DNA from: Komarekiella delphini-convector SJRDD-AB1
Lineage (GTDB): Bacteria > Cyanobacteriota > Cyanobacteriia > Cyanobacteriales > Nostocaceae
DNA length: 64,000 nucleotides
Reading direction: 5' to 3'
NCBI RefSeq assembly: GCF_014831675.1
Contig: NZ_VJXY01000033.1
Location: 1 to 64,000 of the forward strand
Shown here one piece after another: positions 8,267 through 17,382 of the stretch (positions are counted from its first letter, which is position 1; the number at the start of each line of letters is the position of its first letter). The position numbers and the translations under genes were made by a program. The notes under the pieces were generated by a model, which saw nothing but the letters and a program-made list of their open reading frames with translations, was not told the origin of the DNA and searched no databases.

Positions 8267-9013
8267 TCATTCTTGCTGTTGTCCTAAATATACTTCAATT
8301 ACACGAGAATCATTTTGCACTTCTTCAAAACTGCCTTCGCACAGCACCGAACCTTCATGCAGTACTGTGACTTTGCGAGCGATTTGGCGCACAAATTCCA
8401 TATCATGTTCAATTACTAAAATTGAATGATTTTGAGCTAATGCTAAAAGTAGTTCGCCGATATTGTAGGTTTCTTCGTCTGTTAAACCGGCAACTGGTTC
8501 ATCAACAAGTAATAAATCAGGTGACTGTGCTACTAACATCCCAATTTCTAAACGTTGCTTTTCTCCGTGGGAAAGTAAAGTTGCTGGAATGTCTGCTTTA
8601 ATAGTTAAACCGATAGTTTCCAATAACCCTTTTATGCTATTTTTTTCAGCAGCATCAGGACGCCCAAATAAAGTAGAAAAGGCATTTTTATTGCGGTTAC
8701 TAGTAATTTCTAGATTTTCACGAGGTGTTAAGTTAAGGTAAATTCGAGGCGTTTGAAACTTGCGTCCAATTCCCAACCGTGCAATTTGATGTTCAGGTAA
8801 AGAACGTAGATTTTTACCTTTAAATAAAACTCGTCCAATGGTTGGTTGGACTTTACCCGTAATTACATCAAGAAACGTTGTTTTTCCAGCACCATTGGGG
8901 CCAATTACTACCCGCAATTCACCTAAATCCATGCTAAAGTTCAGCTGATTTAGCGCCTTAAAGCCGTCAAAACTAACAGTTACGTTTTCAGTTTCCAATA
9001 TTTTGGCGTTCAT
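8267..9013 (-). CDS. urtD: Urea ABC transporter ATP-binding protein UrtD
   Basis: A 248-residue ABC ATPase of the LivG type, with Walker A GPNGAGKT, a variant signature LSHGEKQRLEIGM and Walker B LLLVDEPVAGLTDEE. I chose the ATG at 9013 (MNAKILE) because it leaves a 26-base overlap with the end of urtC, normal for translational coupling. The longer frame from 9055 adds 14 unlike residues. It partners UrtE on the cytoplasmic face of the urea permease. Confidence 0.93.
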   Translation of the reverse strand: MNAKILETENVTVSFDGFKALNQLNFSMDLGELRVVIGPNGAGKTTFLDVITGKVQPTIGRVLFKGKNLRSLPEHQIARLGIGRKFQTPRIYLNLTPRENLEITSNRNKNAFSTLFGRPDAAEKNSIKGLLETIGLTIKADIPATLLSHGEKQRLEIGMLVAQSPDLLLVDEPVAGLTDEETYNIGELLLALAQNHSILVIEHDMEFVRQIARKVTVLHEGSVLCEGSFEEVQNDSRVIEVYLGQQQE

Positions 9014-10106
9014 GTTGCACTTGAGCGTCTTCTTCCAGGGTGGGATATGTAGCAATTTGTTGACGACGGTTGAAAAGAGGAATGTTTTGACTACGCAACC
9101 ATCCTACTATGCCATCAGGAAGCACTGTGACAACTATCAAAAATAGTGCTCCTTGGAAAAATAACCAGATTTCGGCAAATTGTTCACTTAAAAAAGCGCG
9201 AGCATAATTTACTAACAAAGCTCCAACAATTGCCCCAATTAAAGTAGCACGTCCCCCTACCGCCACCCAAATCACCATTTCAATCGAAAAAGCAATATCC
9301 ATTGCTCTAGGTGATACAGAACCACTCTGGAGGGTGTAAAATGCTCCTGCTATGCCTGCGATCGCACCTGAAACTGCAAACACTACTACTTTAAAATCTG
9401 TAGGGTCATAGCCAGAAAATCTGACCCGACTTTCATCATCACGAATAGCTATTAATAATCTACCAAAGCGTTCACTTGTCAACCAGCGACAAATTCCGTA
9501 TGTGGCTGCGAGAAATATTACCGTCAGGATGTAGAAAACAAATTGGGTTTTTGCATCACTAACTGTTGCACCAAACAAAGTTGTGAAATCTATGAGTCCA
9601 TTCGTCCCATTGAAAAGTTGTTGTTGACCATTAAAGAAATTGAAAAATACTATAGTTGCGGCTTGAGTCAAGATAGAAAAATAAACTCCCTTCAGCCGAT
9701 TACGAAATACTAAATATCCTAATACTCCTGCTAATAACCCTGGAATTAGCACCACAGCAACTATTGTCAAAGGAAAAGAATAAAAAGGTTGCCAAAACCA
9801 GGGTAATTCCGTTACCCCATAAAGACTCATGAAATCAGGTAACTCACCAGTAGGGACTTGTAGTTTCAGGTACATTGCGATCGCATATCCACCTAAACCA
9901 AAGAAAATTCCATGTCCCAAACTCAGTAACCCAGTATAACCCCAAATCAAATCAATACCCAAAGCCACAATTGCCAGAGACAAAAATCGCCCTAGCAAAT
10001 TCAAACGAAACTCCGAAAGCACTGCTGGCATAATTAAGATAAGGATAAGTGCGATCGTAACCACTACACCCACCTCAATTAGTAACCTTCCTCTTTTCCT
10101 TCTCAT
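8988..10106 (-). CDS. urtC: Urea ABC transporter permease UrtC
   Basis: A 372-residue polytopic membrane protein of the LivM family, with about nine to ten hydrophobic segments. It contains the typical IDLIWGYTGLLSLGHGIFFG region and a GRATLIGAIVGALLVNYA segment near the C-terminus. It forms the membrane channel with UrtB. It lies 30 bases downstream of urtB and overlaps urtD, so these are one transcription unit. Confidence 0.93.
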   Translation of the reverse strand: MRRKRGRLLIEVGVVVTIALILILIMPAVLSEFRLNLLGRFLSLAIVALGIDLIWGYTGLLSLGHGIFFGLGGYAIAMYLKLQVPTGELPDFMSLYGVTELPWFWQPFYSFPLTIVAVVLIPGLLAGVLGYLVFRNRLKGVYFSILTQAATIVFFNFFNGQQQLFNGTNGLIDFTTLFGATVSDAKTQFVFYILTVIFLAATYGICRWLTSERFGRLLIAIRDDESRVRFSGYDPTDFKVVVFAVSGAIAGIAGAFYTLQSGSVSPRAMDIAFSIEMVIWVAVGGRATLIGAIVGALLVNYARAFLSEQFAEIWLFFQGALFLIVVTVLPDGIVGWLRSQNIPLFNRRQQIATYPTLEEDAQVQHERQNIGN

Positions 10107-10136
10107 TCTCTGCGCCTCCGCGCCTCTGCGTGAGAT

Positions 10137-11309
10137 TTAAACATCAACAGTACGACCTTTTTGCGGAAAAATCCCCCCAGGCTTCCACTGTAAAAACACA
10201 ATAATCAGCGCAAATACCATCACCTTAGCCATACTTGTCGTGGCAAAAAAAGTAAAGAAATCTGCCAAAGGTTTAAAAGGACTCAACAACAAAGCCAGAG
10301 TACCAGAACCAATTAAAAAATTAGCTGTACCAATTCCCAACGCTGCCACAATAGTACCCGCCAAGTTGCCCACACCGCCTACCACAACAACCATAAAAGT
10401 ATCGATAATATAATTTTGTCCCGTATTTGGGCCAACAGAACCGAGCAAACTAATAGCACATCCAGCCACACCAGCTAAACCCGAACCCAGAGCAAAAGTC
10501 ATAGCATCAACTTTTTGAGTTGGGATACCCAAACAAGCACTCATACTCCGATTTTGCGTAACAGCTCGAATCCTTAAACCCCAGTTAGAACGTTGTAAAA
10601 ATAAGTAAATTCCAGCCACACAAATTATCGTCAAAGCAATAATAAATAACCTAGCAAATGGTAATTGCACACCACCCAACGATATCCCAGCTTGTAACCA
10701 GGTAGGAGCTGTTACATCTACATTTTGAGCACCAAACCAAGGTTGAGTTACCGTTTGTTGGTAAGTTTGGCTCAATAAATTGCCAGTTGCTATTGTCACC
10801 CCCAGCGATAGTAACAACATCACCGCCACAATCCAGTTACGAACTCTACCCAAATTTGTACGGGAATTTAAAATCCATAAACCTCCAAAAAACAGTAGGG
10901 AAAAAAGTCCAATACCAATTACCAATATCCAATTCACGCTGCGAACAAACTGCTGAAAAATCAAACTTACTCCCCACGTTGCTAATAGAGTTTCTAAAGG
11001 GCGTCCATAGAGATAACGAATCACGCCTCTTTCTAGAATTAATCCCACAGCAGCCGTGAAAATAAAAGCGATAATTAACGCCAAAAATATATAACCTTCA
11101 AACCACAACCCACCTAATTGTTTACATAAATTTTGGACAACAAATGTTGCGTAAGCGCCGAACATCATCAATTCACCATGCGCCATATTGATGACACCCA
11201 TCAATCCAAATATAATAGCTAGTCCCAACGCAGCAATTAGTAATACAGCGCCAATACTAACACCATTAAATACAGCTTCCAAAAAACCTGTTAACACTTT
11301 TTTCCTCAA
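10137..11309 (-). CDS. urtB: Urea ABC transporter permease UrtB
   Basis: A 390-residue LivH-type permease. The N-terminal FNGVSIGAVLLIAALGLAI and GVINMAHGELMMFGAY segments and the C-terminal GVGNLAGTIVAALGIG are diagnostic. An insertion around residues 120-190 relative to amino-acid permeases is typical of UrtB. It lies 127 bases downstream of urtA, with a stem-loop in the gap that could lower read-through so that the binding protein is made in excess. Confidence 0.93.
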   Translation of the reverse strand: MRKKVLTGFLEAVFNGVSIGAVLLIAALGLAIIFGLMGVINMAHGELMMFGAYATFVVQNLCKQLGGLWFEGYIFLALIIAFIFTAAVGLILERGVIRYLYGRPLETLLATWGVSLIFQQFVRSVNWILVIGIGLFSLLFFGGLWILNSRTNLGRVRNWIVAVMLLLSLGVTIATGNLLSQTYQQTVTQPWFGAQNVDVTAPTWLQAGISLGGVQLPFARLFIIALTIICVAGIYLFLQRSNWGLRIRAVTQNRSMSACLGIPTQKVDAMTFALGSGLAGVAGCAISLLGSVGPNTGQNYIIDTFMVVVVGGVGNLAGTIVAALGIGTANFLIGSGTLALLLSPFKPLADFFTFFATTSMAKVMVFALIIVFLQWKPGGIFPQKGRTVDV

Positions 11310-11357
11310 AAGATATCAGCTTGTTGTTAGTAAATAGTCAATGCTCAACATACTTTT

Positions 11358-11420
11358 CTTAGTGTCTTCGTGCCTTAGTGGTGATTTACTTTTGAAACAC
11401 AGAAACACAAAGACACTAAG
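11358..11420 (-). other. Stem-loop between urtA and urtB
   Basis: CTTAGTGTCTTCGTG (11358-11372) is inverted relative to CACAAAGACACTAAG (11406-11420), with one mismatch and a 33-base loop. Position between the binding-protein gene and the permease gene is the usual place for a partial terminator or mRNA-stabilising hairpin in ABC operons. Similar sequences occur as dispersed repeats in Nostoc genomes, so it may simply be a repeat. Confidence 0.5.
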
Positions 11421-11436
11421 GTGAAAAGTCTTTGGC

Positions 11437-12753
11437 TTAGACTTTCTTGTACTTACCACCCTTAGCCGGGTCAGACCAATCACAAGCAAATCCTTTAGTT
11501 TCCTTCACATACTGATTCCAGGGAACTGGCTCAACTGGTGCAGGAGTAGCATAGACAATATCAAACAAACCATCTTCCCTTACTTGACCAATCCGCACAA
11601 TTTTGGATATGTGATTATTGGCGTTCATTGTCACTTTGCCTTCAGGTGCATCGATAGTTTGACCGTATGCCGCAGTACGCACTTTAGCTAAGTCAGTAGT
11701 GCCGGCTTTTTCTACTGCTTGCTTCCACAAATAAACTGCAATGTATGCTGCTTCCATTGGGTCATTTGTTACCCGATTTTCACCATATTCTTTCTTAAAA
11801 GCTGCAACAAACTTCTTGTTAGCAGGTGTGTCTACTGTCTGAAAGTAATTCCAAGCAGCGTAATGACCTTTGAGATACTCTACACCAATTGCTTTAACTT
11901 CTTCTTCAGCAATACTTACTGACATAGAAGGATATTTTTCTGGTGTCAATCCAGCCCCTTTCAATTGTTTGAAAAAAGCCACATTACTATCACCATTTAG
12001 TGTATTGTAAATTACGCCGCCGTTAGGCAAATTTTGCTTAATTTTAGTGATGATAGATGTGACTTCTGTGTTACCTAGTGGTAAGTAATCCTCACCAACT
12101 GTTGTTCCGCCGAGAGCTTCTAATTGAGATTTAACTATTGTATTAGCAGTACGTGGAAAAACATAGTCAGAGCCAACTAAAAAGAACTGTTTCCCTTTAT
12201 TTTTTAACAGCCAATCAACAGATGGTTCAATTTGTTGATTTGGGGCTGCACCTGTGTAAAAAATGTTTTTAGAACACTCTTGACCTTCGTACTGCACAGG
12301 ATACCAGAGCATGTGGTTTTTGCTCTCAAATACTGGCTTAACATTCTTGCGACTAGCAGAAGTCCAACAACCAAAAATTACAGCAGTTTTATCTTGATCA
12401 ATTAGTTTGGTTGCTTTTTCTCTAAAGGTATCCCAGTTAGAAGCACCATCTTCAACAATTGCTGTGATTTGTTTACCTAAGACACCACCAGCAGCGTTAA
12501 TTTCCTTAATGGCTAATTTTTCAGCATCTACAACGCTTTTTTCACTAATAGACATTGTGCCACTCAGAGAGTGCAAAATACCAACTTTGATCGTGTCACC
12601 ACTAGTCGCGGCGACAGGAGAAGCATTGGGAGAAGCGGCTGGATTCTCTGTAGCATTTGGGGAGTTATTCGCGCAAGCTTTCAGAAAAATGCTGCTACCA
12701 AAAGTTACAGAGCCGTAAATCAAAAAATTACGTCGATTAAATCGTCTACTCAT
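11437..12753 (-). CDS. urtA: Urea ABC transporter substrate-binding protein UrtA
   Basis: A 438-residue periplasmic binding protein. The N-terminus carries both a twin-arginine motif (RRNFL at 7-11) and a lipobox-like LKAC ending at Cys27, so it may be a Tat-exported lipoprotein. The mature part shows the amide/urea-binding pattern ([16 protein letters not shown], then [13 protein letters not shown] and [13 protein letters not shown]). It captures urea outside the inner membrane for UrtBC. It is the first gene of the operon, and an NtcA-type promoter lies about 75 bases upstream. Confidence 0.95.
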   Translation of the reverse strand: MSRRFNRRNFLIYGSVTFGSSIFLKACANNSPNATENPAASPNASPVAATSGDTIKVGILHSLSGTMSISEKSVVDAEKLAIKEINAAGGVLGKQITAIVEDGASNWDTFREKATKLIDQDKTAVIFGCWTSASRKNVKPVFESKNHMLWYPVQYEGQECSKNIFYTGAAPNQQIEPSVDWLLKNKGKQFFLVGSDYVFPRTANTIVKSQLEALGGTTVGEDYLPLGNTEVTSIITKIKQNLPNGGVIYNTLNGDSNVAFFKQLKGAGLTPEKYPSMSVSIAEEEVKAIGVEYLKGHYAAWNYFQTVDTPANKKFVAAFKKEYGENRVTNDPMEAAYIAVYLWKQAVEKAGTTDLAKVRTAAYGQTIDAPEGKVTMNANNHISKIVRIGQVREDGLFDIVYATPAPVEPVPWNQYVKETKGFACDWSDPAKGGKYKKV

Positions 12754-12825
12754 CTTTTTATCAATTCTCTTCTCAATGGATCAGCTAGCTAATAGCAAGC
12801 TGACAATTTAAACCTTTAAACTGTG

Positions 12826-12868
12826 ATATTAGTGCGTTATTTGACAATTAAAAAGTTATTTTTGATAC
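12826..12868 (-). promoter_or_regulatory. Likely NtcA-activated promoter of urtA
   Basis: On the reverse strand GTATCAAAAATAAC (12855-12868) matches the NtcA box GTA-N8-TAC with one mismatch (AAC for TAC). It is followed after 23 bases by TAATAT (12826-12831), which fits the -10 form TAN3T. That spacing is the canonical class II NtcA-activated arrangement. urt operons of other cyanobacteria are known to be NtcA-dependent. The site is seen in the sequence; binding is inferred. Confidence 0.65.
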
Positions 12869-12935
12869 AATTTGTTCTGTTTTGTTAACCCAAAATTAAC
12901 CAGGTTAAGAAGAATCAATATTTGTAAAATTATTA

Positions 12936-14102
12936 CTAGCGGTGAGGAGATAGCTGAGCAATAATTTCATCTTGCTTGCCGATCGCAAAGTCAGCAAAGC
13001 GCCTTGCTAAGGGCGGTACAATCACTAGGGGGTTGCTAAAACCAGAAAAAATATGAATACCATCAAATCCGGGGACAGCACCAATTAAAGGTAGTTTATC
13101 GCTACTAAATGCCACCAAACAATGATGCCAAGTTCCTGGTAAGTTTCCCAAGGCTGGTAGGACTTGAGTAATGCTTTTTCGCAACCATTTTTCACTTGCT
13201 TCTGAGTTTACCTTGGCATGAGAATCTGTGAGAACACGGCTAATTTGACCTAAGCGTAAGCTACCATCTTGAAATTGAATCGCACCAGCATCTAAAATCG
13301 GCGGTACTGGTTCATTACCTGGTTGATTCCACAATTCATCAACTTGAGTAGATTCAGCTTCTAATTGAAACCGTTGCACTTTAGCTGGCATAACTAAAGT
13401 GCGTAACCTCAGATCAACGGGTGGTGTTTCAATAATTTCTGCGTGAGTAAAATATAGCTTAATAGGAATACCCGCTGATTGTAATAGTTGTCGGCTCAGT
13501 CCACCCGCACAAATGACAACGTTAGCGCTGTGGTAAGTTGTAGTAGTTGTTTTTACACCATGTTGCACTATTTGTAATACTTGAGTAATCTGCATTTCAC
13601 CCCCAGCACGCAGAAAAGCTTGAATATAAGCTTGTGCTATTTTCTCCGGGTGGATATGACCATGTTTGACAGTTAAAGCACCAGAAATCGCCTCTCTATT
13701 CAGTAGTGGTTCCAACTCACAAGCTTCTTGTTTACTGAGTAGACGGGGTGGAATAGCGAAATGCGCGTAAGATGCAGCAGTTGCTTCTGGGTCACTATCG
13801 GCTGCAATAGTTAGTAATAAGTCTAATTCGCGAAATTGGATATCAGCGTCTAACTCTTGAGATAGGATATGGTAAAGTGCGTAGGCGTAGCCAGTCGTAG
13901 ACATCGCCTCTTGGCACAATTGCCGAGTTAGGGGTGTAGTTCCTGACCAATAAGCAAGCCCACCATAACTATAACGAGTTGCATTTTGTGGTGTTTCGTA
14001 TTGCTCTAATAAAAGTACAGCAAAACCTGTTTTGACTAATTCATAGGCAAGTGCAGCACCCGTAATTCCACCGCCAACTACAATCCAGTCGTAGGTTTTC
14101 AT
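12936..14102 (-). CDS. FAD-dependent amine/amino-acid oxidoreductase (DadA/glycine oxidase-like)
   Basis: A 388-residue flavoprotein. The dinucleotide-binding motif VVGGGITGAALAYEL starts at residue 8, and the second FAD contact IFSGFSNPLVIVPPLA is near the C-terminus. The overall form is that of the DAO superfamily (PF01266), which includes glycine oxidase ThiO, sarcosine oxidase and D-amino acid dehydrogenase. The substrate cannot be fixed from sequence. It shares no promoter with urtA because it is transcribed toward it, ending about 180 bases upstream of it. No signal peptide is seen. Confidence 0.85.
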   Translation of the reverse strand: MKTYDWIVVGGGITGAALAYELVKTGFAVLLLEQYETPQNATRYSYGGLAYWSGTTPLTRQLCQEAMSTTGYAYALYHILSQELDADIQFRELDLLLTIAADSDPEATAASYAHFAIPPRLLSKQEACELEPLLNREAISGALTVKHGHIHPEKIAQAYIQAFLRAGGEMQITQVLQIVQHGVKTTTTTYHSANVVICAGGLSRQLLQSAGIPIKLYFTHAEIIETPPVDLRLRTLVMPAKVQRFQLEAESTQVDELWNQPGNEPVPPILDAGAIQFQDGSLRLGQISRVLTDSHAKVNSEASEKWLRKSITQVLPALGNLPGTWHHCLVAFSSDKLPLIGAVPGFDGIHIFSGFSNPLVIVPPLARRFADFAIGKQDEIIAQLSPHR

Positions 14103-14256
14103 CTAATATATTGCGTGTAAACGACTTAAAAGATATTCTCTCGCAAAAATAAGCGATTGTTCTTTGTCGCAATCCAGATAAGCAACACGGGATATTGGTA
14201 AATTTTTTATAAATTAAACCACAGATAAACATAGCGAAAATTTCTGTAGGCGCAGA

Positions 14257-14345
14257 GAAGTCTGAGCGCCGGCGTCCGGCGCTCAGAACTTCTCCCTTCG
14301 CGTAGCGTCTCGTAGAGAAGGGGAGACGCCAAAGGCGAACGGGGT
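14257..14345. repeat. REP-like palindromic element with perfect 11-bp hairpin
   Basis: CTGAGCGCCGG (14262-14272) and its exact complement (14276-14286) are separated by three bases. A CGTAGCGTCTCGTAGAGAAGG block typical of Nostoc REP-like repeats follows immediately. Related blocks occur at about 5475-5522, 21990-22040, 31081-31118, inside 58288-58682 and at 61421-61475. Confidence 0.75.
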
Positions 14346-14434
14346 TTCCCAACCTAAGAAACTTTTCAAGACAGATGAACACCGATGAATTATCTGTGTT
14401 TATCTGTGTTCATCTGTGGTTACTTTTTTTGCTT

Positions 14435-14506
14435 ATACCGATTCAATTAATGATTGCAACAAATCCTTTGGTAGAGAGGTTGCATTGCAACCTCTCTACA
14501 TGGTCT
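14435..14506. repeat. 72-bp dispersed repeat, copy 1
   Basis: A 72-base segment beginning ATACCGATTCAATTAATG and ending CTCTACATGGTCT recurs with only a few substitutions at 58209-58280. It contains the near-palindrome GAGAGGTTGCATTGCAACC, which also appears in shorter form near 35610-35660 and 58130-58147. Confidence 0.85.
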
Positions 14507-14524
14507 TGGTACTTCGGTAACTAA

Positions 14525-15745
14525 TTACGAAGCATTTTGTAACTCAGCTGTGCGGACTGAAAGTTGTTGTGTCTGATTACCCCGTTGCACTTTCACCTGC
14601 AAAGTTTGACCGAGGCGACTGTCTTCGACAATATTTTGTAATTGTTCGGCAGTGGTGATTGGTCTACCATCAATTTGAACAATTACATCGCCACGCCGCA
14701 TACCCGCCGTAGCAGCTGGAGAGTTTGGTATAACTCGCATTACCAAAACACCGTTAACTTCTGGTATCTGGATAGGAGAATTAGGATCAGTGTTATTTTG
14801 CTTAGCTAACTGGGGTGTCAAAGTTAGCATTTGTACACCTAAATAGGGGTGAGCAACTTTACCGTCGCGTTGCAGTTGAGTTGCGATCACTTTGGCTTTA
14901 TCTATAGGAATAGCAAACCCAATACCCATCGCATCAGGGCGAATGGCTGTGTTGATCCCAATCACTTCACCGCGGCCATTCAGCAGTGGCCCGCCAGAAT
15001 TACCAGGGTTAATCGCTGCATCGGTTTGAATAAACTCTAGGCGTTTATCAATAATGCCAACTTGAGCACTAGAACGCTTGAGCGTGCTAACAATTCCCAA
15101 AGTAACGGTATTATCAAATCCTAAAGGATTCCCAACTGCGATCGCCCAGTCTCCTACCTGTACATTATTAGAAGAACCCAAAGGCGCAACTGGTAAATCG
15201 TTACCAGCGTTTATCTTGACTACCGCCAAATCTGTGACTTCATCAATTCCTTGAACCTTCCCTTCAAAGGTGCGACCATCTTTGAGGCGGACTGTCACCT
15301 TATCAGCTTTATCGACCACATGAGCATTGGTCAAAACTAACCCGCTCTTATCAATAATGAAACCAGAACCTAGACCGCGCAATTGCTCAGAAGGCATCTG
15401 TTGAGGTAAGCCCTCACCAAAAAACCGACGGAACAACGGGTCTTCAAAAAATGGATCAACACGCCGAGTAATTGTACGTTCTGTATCTATCCGTACAACT
15501 GCTGTGCCAACACGATTTACTGCTGCTGTGACAAAGCTACTGCTACCTATAGCAGCATTTGCTGGTGATTGGCGTTGAGCTATGAGTTCTGGCGCATCAC
15601 TAGCAGTAGTGGTGGGCGCGGGTTCTGCTTGAGAAGGCAATACCTGGAGGCTGCTAACCGTTAACATAACTCCTAGCGCGATCGCTAACACATGAGTACA
15701 GAATTGGCGTACAGACGAGGGTAGTTTGGAAATTCGCATAATCAC
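14525..15745 (-). CDS. HtrA/Deg-family periplasmic serine protease with PDZ domain
   Basis: A 406-residue protein with an N-terminal signal/anchor helix (about 18-33). The trypsin-like domain carries the triad His142 (TNAHVVD), Asp172 (TDLAVVK) and Ser250 ([10 protein letters not shown]), and a single PDZ domain (about 300-395) follows. This is the layout of cyanobacterial HhoA/HhoB/HtrA proteases, which degrade or refold damaged exported and thylakoid proteins. Which of the three paralogues it is cannot be settled here. It is divergent from the metal-sensor gene, with about 315 bases between them. Confidence 0.93.
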   Translation of the reverse strand: MIMRISKLPSSVRQFCTHVLAIALGVMLTVSSLQVLPSQAEPAPTTTASDAPELIAQRQSPANAAIGSSSFVTAAVNRVGTAVVRIDTERTITRRVDPFFEDPLFRRFFGEGLPQQMPSEQLRGLGSGFIIDKSGLVLTNAHVVDKADKVTVRLKDGRTFEGKVQGIDEVTDLAVVKINAGNDLPVAPLGSSNNVQVGDWAIAVGNPLGFDNTVTLGIVSTLKRSSAQVGIIDKRLEFIQTDAAINPGNSGGPLLNGRGEVIGINTAIRPDAMGIGFAIPIDKAKVIATQLQRDGKVAHPYLGVQMLTLTPQLAKQNNTDPNSPIQIPEVNGVLVMRVIPNSPAATAGMRRGDVIVQIDGRPITTAEQLQNIVEDSRLGQTLQVKVQRGNQTQQLSVRTAELQNAS

Positions 15746-16060
15746 AACCTAATTTAGAAACGTAATTTTGTTATTTAGTCGTGACAAATCTTTCTACAGT
15801 TATTTTTGCAGGATTGACGTTTACTCTCTGGTTCCAGTTTCGCCTACTCTCCCCAACCTTGGAGTTGAGGCATAGTGCAAATTACCTGTAATCAAATTAA
15901 TTGAATTTTTAGCCCAAAAGCTATTATGGAGATTCACCCTTGAGAGGTACGGATCTCACCCAATAATTGAGGATTTGGAAAACTCTTCCTCAGTCCCCAA
16001 TCCCAATCACCAGTCCCCTGTTAGGCTAGGATCTGAGTATTACCAGCACTTTGATAACCC
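15746..16060. other. Divergent intergenic region between htrA-like and csoR-like genes
   Basis: No gene is seen. The stretch must carry divergent promoters. A repetitive CCCAATCCCAATCACCAGTC block lies at about 15995-16018. I could not identify a convincing operator for the CsoR-like regulator. Confidence 0.4.
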
Positions 16061-16462
16061 ATGAATGGATCAAACCGATTAGGTCAAGAATCCTTGCCTA
16101 TATTCCAGCAAGCAGAACACTCCCACAGTCACAATACAGACCAAAAGCATACAGATTATACTCCTGAAGATGGAGAGTCGGTTCATCCTCATGTCCATAG
16201 TGAAGAGTCGTTGCGGCGAATTGTCAATCGGTTATCGCGTATAGAAGGACATGTTCGCGGCATTAAGACAATGGTGCAGCAAAGTAGCCCTTGTCCTGAT
16301 GTTTTGTTGCAAATTGCCGCAGTCCGGGGCGCAATAGATCGGGTAGCACGAATAGTTTTAGATGAACATTTAACTGAGTGTATTGCCAGAGCCGCCAAAG
16401 AGGGCAATATGGAAGTTGAAATTGAACAGTTAAAAGCTGCTTTAGATCGGTTTTTGCCCTAA
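16061..16462 (+). CDS. CsoR/FrmR-family metal sensor, InrS-like
   Basis: A 133-residue DUF156 repressor. The helical core holds the metal-binding set Cys78, His103 and Cys107, with spacing (+25, +29) identical to the Cys36-His61-Cys65 set of CsoR. The extended N-terminus is His-rich (HSHSHN at 20-25, HPHVH at 42-46), as in the nickel sensor InrS of Synechocystis. Such proteins are tetramers that release DNA on binding Cu(I) or Ni(II). No metal exporter gene is adjacent, so the regulon and the metal are inferred only. A formaldehyde sensor (FrmR) is less likely because of the His-rich tail. Confidence 0.85.
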   Translation: MNGSNRLGQESLPIFQQAEHSHSHNTDQKHTDYTPEDGESVHPHVHSEESLRRIVNRLSRIEGHVRGIKTMVQQSSPCPDVLLQIAAVRGAIDRVARIVLDEHLTECIARAAKEGNMEVEIEQLKAALDRFLP

Positions 16463-16550
16463 GTAGGCTAAAAAACCATTACACAGTGAATTGAACAATA
16501 AGATCAAAAGATTCCTGAATTATTAGAAAAGTTAGGGATCTGAGCTAACT

Positions 16551-17375
16551 ATGATTTCCGAAAATTATCAATTTCATTATTGTTTAATTGGTAATGCAGA
16601 CAAATCACTAATTCTTTTTCTGCATGGCTTCATGGGTAATATTGATGAGTTTGATGAAGTCATAAAATTACTATCCAACGAATTTTCTTATCTAATCCTT
16701 GACCTTCCAGGACATGGCAAAACTCAAGTTTTGGGTGGGGATAATTCTTATACAATTGAAAATACTGCTTATGCATTAATTCACTTACTAGACAAGTTAA
16801 ACATTGCAAAATGCTTTTTAGTTGGTTATTCAATGGGTGGGAGATTAAGCTTATACCTGACTCTGCACTTTCCAGAACGTTTTTATAAGGTAGTATTAGA
16901 GTCAGCTTCCCCAGGTTTGCCGACAGAAACAGAAAGATTAGAACGAATTAAACGTGATACGCAAATAGGGAAGAAATTAATTAGAAACAATAACAAAATT
17001 GATTTTGCAACTTTTTTGGCAAATTGGTACAATCAGCCAATTTTTGGTTCTATAAAAAACCATCCACAATATGAACGCATGATAGAAAGCCGATTGCAAA
17101 ATAATCCAATGGAATTAGATAAATCACTGCGCTTCATGGGTACTGGATGCCAACCATCTTTGTGGGCAAAGCTTAAAGAAAATACAATCCCCATGCTTTT
17201 GCTTGCTGGTGAATATGATGAAAAGTTTATAGATATTAATATAAAAATGACTAAAATATGTAAATTTGCTCAGCTAAAAATAATTGATAATTCTGGGCAT
17301 AATATTCACTTTGAAAATACCTTGATATTTGTGCAAAATGTGAAAAAATTTTTTACGCAGTCAGTTAAAACTTAG
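16551..17375 (+). CDS. menH: Alpha/beta hydrolase, probable SHCHC synthase MenH
   Basis: A 274-residue alpha/beta hydrolase. The oxyanion loop FLHGFMGN starts at residue 23, the nucleophile elbow GYSMGG gives Ser94, and the catalytic His lies in NSGHNIHFE. The segment GTGCQPSLW near residue 195 is characteristic of MenH (2-succinyl-6-hydroxy-2,4-cyclohexadiene-1-carboxylate synthase), which makes the phylloquinone precursor for photosystem I. The composition is more AT-rich than in its neighbours. No other men gene is nearby, which is normal in cyanobacteria. Confidence 0.8.
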   Translation: MISENYQFHYCLIGNADKSLILFLHGFMGNIDEFDEVIKLLSNEFSYLILDLPGHGKTQVLGGDNSYTIENTAYALIHLLDKLNIAKCFLVGYSMGGRLSLYLTLHFPERFYKVVLESASPGLPTETERLERIKRDTQIGKKLIRNNNKIDFATFLANWYNQPIFGSIKNHPQYERMIESRLQNNPMELDKSLRFMGTGCQPSLWAKLKENTIPMLLLAGEYDEKFIDINIKMTKICKFAQLKIIDNSGHNIHFENTLIFVQNVKKFFTQSVKT

Positions 17376-17382
17376 CATAAGT

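Larger units (their letters stand above)
14103..14524. other. Intergenic repeat-rich region
   Basis: No gene is seen between the flavoenzyme and the protease. The space contains the REP-like hairpin, a TATCTGTGTT/CATCTGTG tandem stretch (about 14390-14420) and copy 1 of the 72-bp repeat. An open frame of about 113 codons runs through these repeats and has no coding character. Confidence 0.6.

Noticed and set aside
14041-14382. 113-codon reverse frame upstream of the flavoenzyme
   Set aside because: It overlaps the true gene start in another frame and is otherwise made of repeat DNA.
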